DNA from: Candidatus Rokuibacteriota bacterium
Lineage (GTDB): Bacteria; Methylomirabilota; Methylomirabilia; Rokubacteriales; CSP1-6
Direction: 5' to 3'
DNA: 54,919 nucleotides
NCBI GenBank assembly: GCA_003221615.1
Contig: QHSQ01000128.1
Span: 1 to 54,919, forward strand
How positions within the stretch are numbered: position 1 is the stretch's first letter; every line of letters begins with the position of its first letter. Positions 1 to 7,620 of the stretch are shown in pieces. A program made the position numbers and the translations under genes. The notes beneath the pieces are model-generated. The model was not told the DNA's origin. It saw only the letters and a list, made by a program, of their open reading frames with translations, and did not search any database.

Positions 1-535
1 TCACCAGCGGGGCTGGCCGGCCCAGGTCCCGGCGAGTCACGACGAGATCGACGTCCTTGAACTTGCCGGAGGCGCGAAGGTTCGACATGAAATCGGAAAT
101 CGCCGTCGGAGAGAATGCCGAGCCGATCACCTTGATCTGTCCGCTTCGCTCCTCGAATCCGGTCACCCAGAGATCGTTTGGCATGACGCTCGCGAAGGCT
201 TCCACGAGCTGGATCTTCTGCCCCGGAGCCTTGGTGATCGCCTCGATGACGTCGACGCGCTTGCGAAGCTCGTTGGCCAGGTCCCGGACCTTGCTCTCCT
301 GACCGATCTGCGCCTTCAGCAGGGCGAGGTCCTTCTGCGCTCGATCAATGTCGGAGGTGAGGCTCGCCTGGGTGCTCGTCAGCACCCACCAGTACACGCC
401 GATCCCGAGCAGCAGGGCCAGGTAGACGACCCCGAACAGCCAGCCAAGGTTGAAAGCCGGCAGCCCGATCTTGAATCCCTTGAACCCGGCGCCCCGTCGG
501 CGGGCGCGCTCGGGTGCGAGGTTGATCCTGATCAT
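1..535 (-). CDS. pilN: Type IV pilus inner-membrane alignment protein PilN (3' end beyond window)
   Basis: PilN forms the PilM/N/O/P alignment complex that joins the cytoplasmic T4P motor to the outer-membrane secretin. The visible 178 codons begin MIRINLAPER, the usual PilN opening, and PilM binds this N-terminal tail. One membrane helix lies at about residues 32-55, followed by a charged coiled coil (about 56-110) and the start of the periplasmic domain with the family-typical phrase NDLWVTGFEE. The ATG overlaps the pilM stop (ATGA), which supports this start and translational coupling. No stop is reached, so the gene leaves the window at base 1. The call rests on motif, topology and position after pilM. 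Confidence 0.9.
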   Translation of the reverse strand, partial: MIRINLAPERARRRGAGFKGFKIGLPAFNLGWLFGVVYLALLLGIGVYWWVLTSTQASLTSDIDRAQKDLALLKAQIGQESKVRDLANELRKRVDVIEAITKAPGQKIQLVEAFASVMPNDLWVTGFEERSGQIKVIGSAFSPTAISDFMSNLRASGKFKDVDLVVTRRDLGRPAPLV

Positions 536-1581
536 TGGGATTTGTCTCCCGGCCGTCGCAGCGCGAGACCGACGGCCACGGCCAGAGACGGCCCCGCGGC
601 GTGGACCTCGTCCGCGTACCCCGGATCGACCTCGATGCGCTGGAACGGCTTGGTGAGCTCGACCGGGATGCCCCAGTTCGACGACAGATAGTCGCTGAGC
701 CCAGGCAGCTGGGCGCACCCTCCGGCGAGAACGATCTTTCCGATGCGCTCGGATTCGGCGGTCGATGCGAAATAGTCGAAGGTGCGCTGGACCTCGAGCG
801 AGAGCTCGCGTGACACCGCCTCGAGGGCCGGTACGACGGTCTCCCAGCGGACACCCACGTCGCGACCGAGCTTGGCGGCCTCCGCCTGCTCGAAGGGAAT
901 CTTGAGCTGTTGGGCGATGGCCTGCGTGTAGTTGTTGCCGCCGAAGGGGATGTCGCGAGCGAAGATCGTCGAGCCGCCGCGGACCACGTTGGTCTTCATG
1001 ATCGAGGCGCCGATGTCGATGAGCGCGACCGTCTCTCCGCGATCGCCCGGGTAGTTCAGCTCGAATTGATTGCCCAGCGCGAAGCTGTCGACGTCGACAA
1101 TCGACGGGACCAGGCCCGCTTCTTCGACGACGGCGGCGTACTCGAGCACCTTCGACTTCTTCACCGCCACCAGGATCAGGTCGAGGACGCCGTTGTGCTG
1201 CGCGATACTCTGATAGTCGAGGAAGACCTCGTCGATCGCGAAGGGAACGTGGTGCTCGGCCTCGAGCTGGACGACGTCGCCCACTTCCTTCGCGGGCACC
1301 TCCGGAATCTGCACCTTCTTGATGATCAGTTCCCGGCCACAGACCGCGATCGCGCAGCTCGTGCCTTTGAGTCCCGCCCGGGATACCGCGCTCCTGATGG
1401 CCTCCACCACGGCGGTCGGGTCTTTGATGGTGCCGTCCGTGATGGCATCCGGGGGGAGGGGAGCCACCCCCAGAGAGGTCAGCGTGTGGGAGCCGCCCGA
1501 CTCCTTGACGTGGACGGCCTTCACACCGCTCGACCCGATGTCGAGGCCGAAGATTTCCGGAGACTTGCGGAAGAACGCCAT
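532..1581 (-). CDS. pilM: Type IV pilus actin-like ATPase PilM
   Basis: PilM is the cytoplasmic actin-like subunit of the T4P alignment complex; it binds ATP and the N-terminus of PilN. The 349 residues match the family length. The first phosphate motif is at about residues 13-22 (LDIGSSGVKA), the second at 186-193 (ALIDIGAS) and the adenosine motif at about 285-295 (LAGGCAQLPG). No signal peptide or membrane helix is seen. The start ATG is preceded by AGGGAGAAAGG, a good ribosome site. It is separated from pilX by 252 bases, so pilMN may have a promoter of their own besides read-through from the pilin genes. Confidence 0.95.
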   Translation of the reverse strand: MAFFRKSPEIFGLDIGSSGVKAVHVKESGGSHTLTSLGVAPLPPDAITDGTIKDPTAVVEAIRSAVSRAGLKGTSCAIAVCGRELIIKKVQIPEVPAKEVGDVVQLEAEHHVPFAIDEVFLDYQSIAQHNGVLDLILVAVKKSKVLEYAAVVEEAGLVPSIVDVDSFALGNQFELNYPGDRGETVALIDIGASIMKTNVVRGGSTIFARDIPFGGNNYTQAIAQQLKIPFEQAEAAKLGRDVGVRWETVVPALEAVSRELSLEVQRTFDYFASTAESERIGKIVLAGGCAQLPGLSDYLSSNWGIPVELTKPFQRIEVDPGYADEVHAAGPSLAVAVGLALRRPGDKSQ

Positions 1582-1607
1582 ATTAAACGCCTTTCTCCCT
1601 GTTGGCT

Positions 1608-1662
1608 ATGTAGTATAGGGCGGCCCACGTCGGGGGGGCCAATAATTTCCCATCTACTACAT
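1608..1662 (-). promoter_or_regulatory. Possible pilMN promoter and inverted repeat in the pilX-pilM gap
   Basis: The 252-base gap 1582-1833 holds no gene that I can support. On the minus strand TATACT (1612-1617) is a good -10 hexamer about 30 bases upstream of the pilM ATG, but no convincing -35 lies at 17 bases (TTGGCC is 19 away). The -10 sits inside one arm of an 8-base inverted repeat, ATGTAGTA (1608-1615) and TACTACAT (1655-1662), that encloses a GC-rich core. This could be an operator or an RNA stem. The rest of the gap shows nothing recognisable. Confidence 0.3.
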
Positions 1663-1833
1663 TCAGGGGCTTACAGACCCCCGGCCCCCAGACCCTCGAA
1701 CGCTCCAAGCCCGGCTCCACCCCGCCGGCCATGGCCCCTACTACCCTCGGAAGGGGCGTGCCGCCGGAAATTTGGGAACGCGGGCTCGTCCGGTCGCGTT
1801 TTGCGCACCCTGGCGAGAGTGCGTTCGAGGCGT

Positions 1834-3180
1834 TCACTGGTCGGACCAACTCTGAGTCGTCACGAGGCGGCGTTTGAGCGCGTTCTGAACGAGGCCGAGA
1901 GCCTCGGCGCTGTATAGAATATGTGGTTTGCCCACGGCATCGCCCTCGACGTTTGCCGCGGCGACCGGGTTCAGCTCGTTCACGACGGCGGCTCCATAGA
2001 TCACCTGATCGCCGTCGCCTCGGAAGCGAATGCCGACGTTCCTGCCGGTCGTGATGATCGGCCCGTTCCAGCGGAAGCTCCCGCCGATCTCCACGATGCC
2101 GTTCTCGATGATGAGAACGCCCGTACCCGAGCTGTCGCCGGCGAGGCTGAGCGATGTGTAGCGCGTGCCGACGTCCCGTAGCGTCCCGCGGATGTAGACG
2201 ATCTTCGGGCGCGCACTCGTGCCCCAACACGTCGAGCTCTCGACATCGGTCGGGCACGTCGAGCCGATATTGCTGAGCGACGACGCGTTGCCGGGACTGG
2301 TATTGATGGTCACGTCGGCCGTCGATTTCGCGGCGTCGACGAAGTCGGTGACCGCCTGCGACGTGAGCGTGCCGTCGGCGCGGATGGTGTTAGGGCCGCG
2401 TGTCGTCGCGCTCGGGTTGGTCTTGTCCTTGCCTCGGACATCGTTCTGCGGGCCGGCCGCCAGCGCGGTCTCGAGCCCAGCCGCGAGGGCTGGAAGGCTC
2501 GGGTTGACCGCGATGCCGTACACTGCAGACTCCGAGCCTGTCGGCGACCCGGGGCGATCGGCGATCTTCGTGTCACGCCCGTCGATCACGACGCTCGAGG
2601 CACGCAGGCTCACGTCCGCCTGCGCGCCGGGGAAGGCGAGCGCGCCGTTGATCGGAAGGCCGGCGATTTTCGAGATGACGACCGTGATCGTTCGTGTCGT
2701 GGTCCCGATCGTGCCCGTCGACGTCACGATGACCTTGCAGTTGCCGTCGTGCGTGGCCGTTCCGGGCACCGCCGGATCGCAGCTGCCGGTCGTGGTGTCG
2801 AGAGCGACTCCGGTCCGCTGGTCGTCGCCCGCTTTGCAGTCGTTACGGACCCGAACCGTGAACGTGCCGTGCGCGCTCCCAAGCCCGGGCAAGCTCGAAT
2901 TGGGCGCGCCCAGCACCGCGCCCTGAGCGCATGTGGCCGCCGCGAGGTAGTCGTTCCAGGAGCCGACGTTCGTGGCGAGCGTATCGTACGCGTACTCGAC
3001 GCCGGCCTCGGCCACGTACCGCGCGCGGACCGTCTCGCTGTGGTTGCGCGAGATCTGGGGCTCGAAGGCGCTCGCCGAGAGGAACGCGAGGACCAGCCCG
3101 GTGAGGGTGAGCAGGATCATCAAGGCGAGCACCAACGCAACCCCGTGTTCGTTGTCGATGAGCTGTCTGATTCTCCGCAT
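1834..3180 (-). CDS. pilX: PilX-like minor pilin / pilus assembly protein
   Basis: This 448-residue protein has the PilX N-terminal arrangement: a short basic leader ending in Gly (residue 13), then a hydrophobic helix VALVLALMILLTLTG without the Glu+5 of major pilins, as is usual for PilX/GspK types. The phrase AEAGVEYAYDTLA follows the helix, as in PilX family members. The long remainder is a Gly/Ser/Thr-rich secreted domain with Cys pairs. Minor pilins of this type prime pilus assembly and sit at the tip. It is the last of three minor pilin genes after pilD. No PilW or PilY1 gene is visible here, so the minor-pilin set is incomplete in this window or lies elsewhere. Confidence 0.8.
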   Translation of the reverse strand: MRRIRQLIDNEHGVALVLALMILLTLTGLVLAFLSASAFEPQISRNHSETVRARYVAEAGVEYAYDTLATNVGSWNDYLAAATCAQGAVLGAPNSSLPGLGSAHGTFTVRVRNDCKAGDDQRTGVALDTTTGSCDPAVPGTATHDGNCKVIVTSTGTIGTTTRTITVVISKIAGLPINGALAFPGAQADVSLRASSVVIDGRDTKIADRPGSPTGSESAVYGIAVNPSLPALAAGLETALAAGPQNDVRGKDKTNPSATTRGPNTIRADGTLTSQAVTDFVDAAKSTADVTINTSPGNASSLSNIGSTCPTDVESSTCWGTSARPKIVYIRGTLRDVGTRYTSLSLAGDSSGTGVLIIENGIVEIGGSFRWNGPIITTGRNVGIRFRGDGDQVIYGAAVVNELNPVAAANVEGDAVGKPHILYSAEALGLVQNALKRRLVTTQSWSDQ

Positions 3181-3210
3181 GGCGAGCGCCTCGCTATCGT
3201 GTCACGCGTG

Positions 3211-3648
3211 TCAGCTTCGGGTCACGAGCATCGTGATCACGTCGAGCCGGCGTTCCTGATCGAGCTGGCCCCGTCCCGTGACCGGCCGGTAGAACACGGT
3301 GACCTGCACGAGCTTGCAGTGCGCGGCGCATGCCCCTCCGGGACTGTCGGTGATCGTGGTGACGCGCCGGTAGAGCGACGCGTCGGCGATGGAGCCGTAG
3401 CCCTCCATCGTGGTACCGGCCTTCAGGGTCGCGCTCCCCCAGTTCGTCAGCGCCAGCGCCTTGAGCCATTCGAGCCGCTGCTCGGCGAGGAACGCGGCCG
3501 TCGTCTCGCCCTTGCCGACCTCGACGCCGCTCGTGGTGTACTGAAGGCCGGTGGTGATCCCCACGAGCCCGATCGCGAGGATCAACGTCGCCACCAAGAC
3601 CTCGCCCAAGCTGAAGCCGCGTTCGTTGTGACCCACCGGCCGCCTCAT
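3211..3648 (-). CDS. pilV: PilV-like type IV minor pilin
   Basis: This 145-residue prepilin has a leader ending NERG, then FSLGE with Glu at +5 and a hydrophobic helix (residues about 11-35), the signature cut and methylated by PilD. The context AFLAEQRLEWLKALAL and the overall length fit PilV/GspI-like minor pilins. It has a Cys pair in the C-terminal domain (GGACAAHC). The ATG at 3648 overlaps the preceding FimT stop (ATGA). Longer in-frame extensions upstream run through the FimT gene in another frame and are not credible. It probably forms part of the priming tip complex with the FimT and PilX proteins. Confidence 0.8.
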   Translation of the reverse strand: MRRPVGHNERGFSLGEVLVATLILAIGLVGITTGLQYTTSGVEVGKGETTAAFLAEQRLEWLKALALTNWGSATLKAGTTMEGYGSIADASLYRRVTTITDSPGGACAAHCKLVQVTVFYRPVTGRGQLDQERRLDVITMLVTRS

Positions 3649-4097
3649 CGCACGCTGACGCGGCCGGTGGCGGCGACGACCACGGCCCGCGTCCCGTGGC
3701 TCACCGGGTTCGTGAGCGTATAGGTACCGGCCGGGCTGGCCGCACCGAGGCTCGTGAAGACGACGTTCGCCGTCGTGCTGATGTGGAGCGTTCTCGAGTC
3801 CGAGATCTTGATCGCGCCGGTTGCATCGGTCCCGGGCCCCGTCCAGATTTCGCCGCCGCATCCGCCGGTTCTCAGCCGGACGTTCGTCGCGGCAGCGACC
3901 TCCACACACACCGTCGTGTTCCGGGAGATCGCGATCTGGCGGCCGAGGTTGATCGAAGTCGCCAGCTCGCGCGCCGCCGCTTGAAGCGACGCCGTCCTTG
4001 CGTAGTTCCAAAGCGTCGGCGCCACCAGCGTGGCCAGGACGCCGGCGATCGCGAGAACCACGATGAGCTCCGCCAGGGCGAACCCGCGCGCGCTCAT
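3645..4097 (-). CDS. FimT/GspH-family minor pilin
   Basis: This 150-residue prepilin opens MSARG followed by FALAELIVVLAIAGVL: a very short leader, the PilD cleavage site G/F, Glu+5 and a hydrophobic N-terminal helix. Next comes ARELATSINLGRQIAISRNTTVCVEV, the pattern of the GspH/FimT family, then a beta-rich C-terminal domain. Some FimT proteins bind DNA during natural transformation; nothing here decides that. The ATG overlaps the pilD stop and the stop overlaps the pilV start (ATGA both), so pilD, this gene and pilV are translationally coupled. Confidence 0.82.
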   Translation of the reverse strand: MSARGFALAELIVVLAIAGVLATLVAPTLWNYARTASLQAAARELATSINLGRQIAISRNTTVCVEVAAATNVRLRTGGCGGEIWTGPGTDATGAIKISDSRTLHISTTANVVFTSLGAASPAGTYTLTNPVSHGTRAVVVAATGRVSVR

Positions 4098-4888
4098 CCG
4101 ACGAACCCTCTCACCCACCAGCTGAAAGCTCGCTCTCCCCAGACGAGTGCCATGGCCCCACCCGCGGCAAGGAACGGGCCAAACGGAATGGGATCCTTTC
4201 GCCCGCGAACGCCGGTAGCCAGGAACGCGGCGCCGATGACTCCGCCGAGCACGATCGCGACGAACAGCCCGAACAGCAGTGCTTTCCAGCCGAGAAACGC
4301 GCCGAGCATCGCGCCGAGCTTCAGGTCGCCACCACCCATGCCACCCCGGCTGACCAGGATGATCAGAAAGAACAGGCCACCGCCGAGGACGATTCCGATT
4401 ACGGATTCGACCCAGGAAATGCGCCCGGTCGCGAGGTTGAGGAGCAGCCCGACGAGGATCCCGGGCAGGGTGATGGCGTCTGGAATGAGCTGATGCTGCA
4501 AGTCGATCCCGGTGATCGCGATGAGCGCGGGCAACAGCACGACCGCGACTGCGAAGTCGGCGGTCGGGCCGAGCGCGACGTATGCAAGAACGAGGACCAC
4601 GGCCGTGACCATCTCGACGATCGGATAGCGCCAGGAGATCCTCATCCCACACGTGCGACATCGGCCCCGGAGCGCGAGAAAGGACAGCACGGGGATGTTG
4701 TCGTACCACTTCAGCAGTGCACTGCAGCCTGGGCAGGTGGAGCGAGGACGCACGAGGCTGCGCCCGGCCGGGAGGCGGGCGATCACGACGTTGAGAAAGC
4801 TCCCGATGGCGAGTCCGAAGAGCGCGACGGCGACGACAATCCCGGCCGGCCACGAATCGGCGACGGTGGGCGGCGGCGCCACGATCAC
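4094..4888 (-). CDS. pilD: Prepilin peptidase / N-methyltransferase PilD
   Basis: PilD is the inner-membrane aspartyl protease that removes prepilin leaders and methylates the new N-terminal Phe. The 264 residues show the zinc-binding cytoplasmic loop with CPGC (52-55) and CRTC (77-80), then the two catalytic aspartates in GIDLQHQLIPD (Asp129) and GGGDLKLG (Asp188), and about seven to eight membrane helices. The sequence from GSFLNVVIARLP to NIPVLSF is typical of the N-terminal methyltransferase domain. All key residues are present. It overlaps its neighbours by ATGA on both sides and serves the four prepilins encoded beside it. Confidence 0.96.
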   Translation of the reverse strand: MIVAPPPTVADSWPAGIVVAVALFGLAIGSFLNVVIARLPAGRSLVRPRSTCPGCSALLKWYDNIPVLSFLALRGRCRTCGMRISWRYPIVEMVTAVVLVLAYVALGPTADFAVAVVLLPALIAITGIDLQHQLIPDAITLPGILVGLLLNLATGRISWVESVIGIVLGGGLFFLIILVSRGGMGGGDLKLGAMLGAFLGWKALLFGLFVAIVLGGVIGAAFLATGVRGRKDPIPFGPFLAAGGAMALVWGERAFSWWVRGFVG

Positions 4889-6822
4889 CAGGTCTGCAAG
4901 AATGCGGGTCCGATCCCTGCGGCTTTCTTACGGTCGAGCATCCCGAGAATTCCCCAGGCCGTGCGCGCGGCCCTCATGTCGCCGAGCTCGAGATAAGCGA
5001 CGGTAACCCCAACCCAGGCCTGAGGCGAATCGTACTTCAGCGCGATTGCCTGGCGGAGAAGGTCGAGCGCCTGACGGTGCTGCGAAAGTCCGATGCACGC
5101 GTAACCGGCGTTGATGTGAGCCAGAACGTGACTGGGCTTGACCCGCATAGCCCGCGCCAGGGGCTCGAGCGCCTCGCGCGGGCGCCTATCGCTCAGGAGC
5201 GCGGCGCCCAGGTTATTGAGCGCGTCGGCGTCGTTCGGGTACCGCGTGAGATAGAGCTTGAGGTGCTCCAGGGCACGCGGAGTGTCACCGAGCCCTGCAT
5301 AGGTATGGCCCATGTGCTGAAGAGCCTTGCCGTTGTCCGGTCGAAGCGTCAGGACGCGCTGGTATTCAGCCATCGCCAGTTGCAGATTCCCCTGATTCGA
5401 GAGGAAGACTCCGAGGTTGCCGTGGCAGATCGCACAGTTCGGCTCGGACTCGAGCGCGTACCTCCACAGGGTTTCGGTGTCCCGCCAGATCCGGACTTGC
5501 TGAGCGCTCAGGTAGGCCAGGCCGCAAAGCCACACCACGCCGAGCCCGGCCAGCGCCCTGAGGAAAGATGGCCGGAGCGTGCCGGCGGCTCCCGCCCGGA
5601 CGACCACGCCTGCCATCCCGCCGACGACGAGCGCGAGGGCGAATCCGGGAAGATAGCTGTATCGGTCGTTGGTCAGCTGGTGCCCGGAGTGAACGATGCC
5701 GATCACAGGCCCGAGAGCAATCACATAGTACGCCGAGACCGCGGGCCCCGCGGGCCATCGCTTCCTCAGCGCGATCACTGCCGCCGCGATCGCCGTCACC
5801 CCGATGGCGGGGAAAAGGAACTGCCGGTCGAGCAGGTCGACCTTCGCCGGGAGCTCGTAGAGCGGCGACAGCCCCTTCGGCACCATCGTCTTCTCGAGGT
5901 AGAACCACAGACCGTAGAACACCATAGCGGGCCGTGCAGACAATGGGTACTGCTGGAGCGACGTGATGAACCTGTTCGTGTTCTGCGCCCAATACCCGAC
6001 GGCGGCACCAGCAATACCCAGAGTCACGTAAGGGATCTTTTCGAGCCAGACGGCGCGCGCCCGGGCGGACGTCCACTCCTGCCATCGCCCGCCGAGGCGG
6101 CGAAGGGGATAGATGTCGAGCACGATCAGAACCGCCGGTAGCACCATGACGCTCGACTTCGAGACGAGGGCGAGGACGTACGTGCTCACCGATGCAGCAA
6201 GCTGCCAGCGGCGACGTCTCCCCGACGCGTCGCAAGCCTTGAGGTACAGCAGGACCGTGAGCAGGAAGAGGAGCCCGGAGAGGACGTCACGCCGTTCGGT
6301 CAGCCAGCCGACAGACTCCGCGCGAAGCGGGTGGACGGCGTAAAAGAGCGTCGCCACGATCGCTGACAGACGGAGCACGCCCTCGGAAAAGCCTGCGGCG
6401 CGCCCGAGCAAGCGCAGGGCGACGAAGTAGAACACCGCCGCGTTGGCGGCGAAGATCACCAGGCTCGTCAAATGGTAGCCGGCGGGATTCATCTCCCAGA
6501 TGACGTAGTCGAGGCCGAACGTGAGCCAGGTGAGGGGGATCCAGTGGCCCATCAGCGTGGTGCTGAACATCCACCGGATCTGCGGCCACGTGAGCCCCCG
6601 ATAGCCCTCGTTCTCGTACAGATTGACGTAGTCGTCCCATTCGACGAATCCGTTCCAGAGCGCCGGCAGGAAGACGAGAAACGTAACCAAGGCGAGCGCC
6701 AGCGGGATGAGCCGTGGGCCGACGCGGCCCATAGTGAGCGATCTCGGAAACGTGGTCAGATCGTACTCGGTCGTGCGCGCCGAAGCGCCTGCGGCGACCT
6801 CGACGCTCTCGATCCCCGGCAT
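4885..6822 (-). CDS. TMTC-like polytopic membrane protein with TPR repeats (possible GT-C glycosyltransferase)
   Basis: This 645-residue protein has about ten to twelve membrane helices in residues 38-440 and three to four tetratricopeptide repeats in the C-terminal 200 residues. The first extramembrane loop holds FVEWDDYVNLYEN (Asp63-Asp64), the position of the acidic catalytic motif in GT-C enzymes, and a second conserved block HPLRAESVGWLTERRDVLSG starts near 164. This architecture matches eukaryotic TMTC proteins, which are O-mannosyltransferases, and related bacterial proteins of unproven activity. A good ribosome site (GAGAGGAGAG) precedes the ATG at 6822. It lies between pilA and pilD, with an ATGA overlap onto pilD, so pilin glycosylation is a reasonable but untested inference. 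Confidence 0.72.
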   Translation of the reverse strand: MPGIESVEVAAGASARTTEYDLTTFPRSLTMGRVGPRLIPLALALVTFLVFLPALWNGFVEWDDYVNLYENEGYRGLTWPQIRWMFSTTLMGHWIPLTWLTFGLDYVIWEMNPAGYHLTSLVIFAANAAVFYFVALRLLGRAAGFSEGVLRLSAIVATLFYAVHPLRAESVGWLTERRDVLSGLLFLLTVLLYLKACDASGRRRRWQLAASVSTYVLALVSKSSVMVLPAVLIVLDIYPLRRLGGRWQEWTSARARAVWLEKIPYVTLGIAGAAVGYWAQNTNRFITSLQQYPLSARPAMVFYGLWFYLEKTMVPKGLSPLYELPAKVDLLDRQFLFPAIGVTAIAAAVIALRKRWPAGPAVSAYYVIALGPVIGIVHSGHQLTNDRYSYLPGFALALVVGGMAGVVVRAGAAGTLRPSFLRALAGLGVVWLCGLAYLSAQQVRIWRDTETLWRYALESEPNCAICHGNLGVFLSNQGNLQLAMAEYQRVLTLRPDNGKALQHMGHTYAGLGDTPRALEHLKLYLTRYPNDADALNNLGAALLSDRRPREALEPLARAMRVKPSHVLAHINAGYACIGLSQHRQALDLLRQAIALKYDSPQAWVGVTVAYLELGDMRAARTAWGILGMLDRKKAAGIGPAFLQTW

Positions 6823-6882
6823 GACTCTCCTCTCAACCCTCAGTGCGTGAACAGGATTCTCGGGCTGCTACGCGCACAAACG

Positions 6883-6915
6883 CGCGCACGGGAAGGAATC
6901 TCCTTCCCGTGCGCG
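6883..6915 (-). terminator. Perfect 15-bp stem-loop after pilA (attenuator or mRNA-stabilising hairpin)
   Basis: Arms 6883-6897 (CGCGCACGGGAAGGA) and 6901-6915 are exact reverse complements around a 3-base loop. It starts 17 bases after the pilA stop, and the transcript then continues CGTTTGTGCG, which is only weakly T-rich. I read it as a partial terminator that also protects the pilA message from 3' decay, letting pilin exceed the downstream proteins. Confidence 0.8.
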
Positions 6916-6931
6916 ATGCGACGTCGATCCG

Positions 6932-7345
6932 TTACGGCAGCGAGACGGTGACGTTGTCACCCGAGGCCGAGATGTTGAACGTTCCCAACGCCGTATCAGA
7001 GGCGTACGTATAAGTCGTCCAGTTGGCCGGCGGCTGCGGAATCTGCGCCATGAACGGACCGGCCCACTGGGTCTGCGCGTTAGACACGGAGACCGTCAGT
7101 GCGGCGAGGTTGCCAGAGGCCGGAAGCGAGCCCATGTGAGCAGCGTAGATGGAGACCGCCGAGGCGAGGGCCCGCGAGTCGGCCTGGGCCTTAGCGATCC
7201 GCGCCCGCGCCTGCACGTTGGCGTAGAGCGGGATGGCGATGGCCGCCAGGATGCCGATGATCGCGACGACGATCATCAGCTCGATGAGGGTGAAGCCTCG
7301 CTGGTTCGCTACCGTGAGCCGCTTTTTGGTCCACCACCGAATCAT
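6932..7345 (-). CDS. pilA: Major type IV pilin PilA
   Basis: This is the structural pilin: 137 residues with leader MIRWWTKKRLTVANQRG, cleavage before Phe18, then FTLIELMIVVAIIGILAAIA with Glu at +5, one of the most conserved sequences in bacteria. The C-terminal domain is short, about 85 residues, and has no Cys pair, resembling the compact pilins of deltaproteobacterial type. An upstream in-frame ATG at 7372 exists, but AAGGAGG sits 7-8 bases before the ATG at 7345, so I place the start there. It follows pilR, has a sigma-54 promoter about 60 bases upstream and a strong stem-loop just after its stop. Confidence 0.95.
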   Translation of the reverse strand: MIRWWTKKRLTVANQRGFTLIELMIVVAIIGILAAIAIPLYANVQARARIAKAQADSRALASAVSIYAAHMGSLPASGNLAALTVSVSNAQTQWAGPFMAQIPQPPANWTTYTYASDTALGTFNISASGDNVTVSLP

Positions 7346-7404
7346 TTGGATCCTCCTTGTTTTGCACTGCATGAGCGCTATTTTGATTCTCGCAATGTGA
7401 GAGA

Positions 7405-7421
7405 TTGCACCTTCGGTGCCA
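7405..7421 (-). promoter_or_regulatory. Sigma-54 promoter of pilA
   Basis: On the minus strand TGGCACCGAAGGTGCA gives GG and GC separated by exactly 10 bases, matching the -24/-12 consensus TGGCAC(N5)TTGCA except for one base in the -12 box. Transcription would start near 7395, leaving a leader of about 50 bases that contains the pilA ribosome site. The sigma-54 activator gene pilR ends just upstream at 7621, and PilR-dependent sigma-54 transcription of pilA is established in Pseudomonas and Myxococcus. The remaining gap 7422-7620 holds no gene; one TGTCAA element near 7494-7499, about 100 bases upstream of the start site, could be part of a PilR site. Confidence 0.85.
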
Positions 7422-7620
7422 CGGCCCGCAGGCCGAGCAGCGCTGACTTTTCAACTATTTAGATACCAAATTTCCGGATGGACTTGGTTCTCCTTGACAG
7501 GCCTTGGCAATCGCGGTGACGAAAAGCGTCATGGCCAGCCAAAAACGCACCCGGGGACCGTCACCGCCGCCAACCACCTCCCGCCGACGGGGGGAAGACG
7601 GAAACGAAGTGAAGGTGGTG

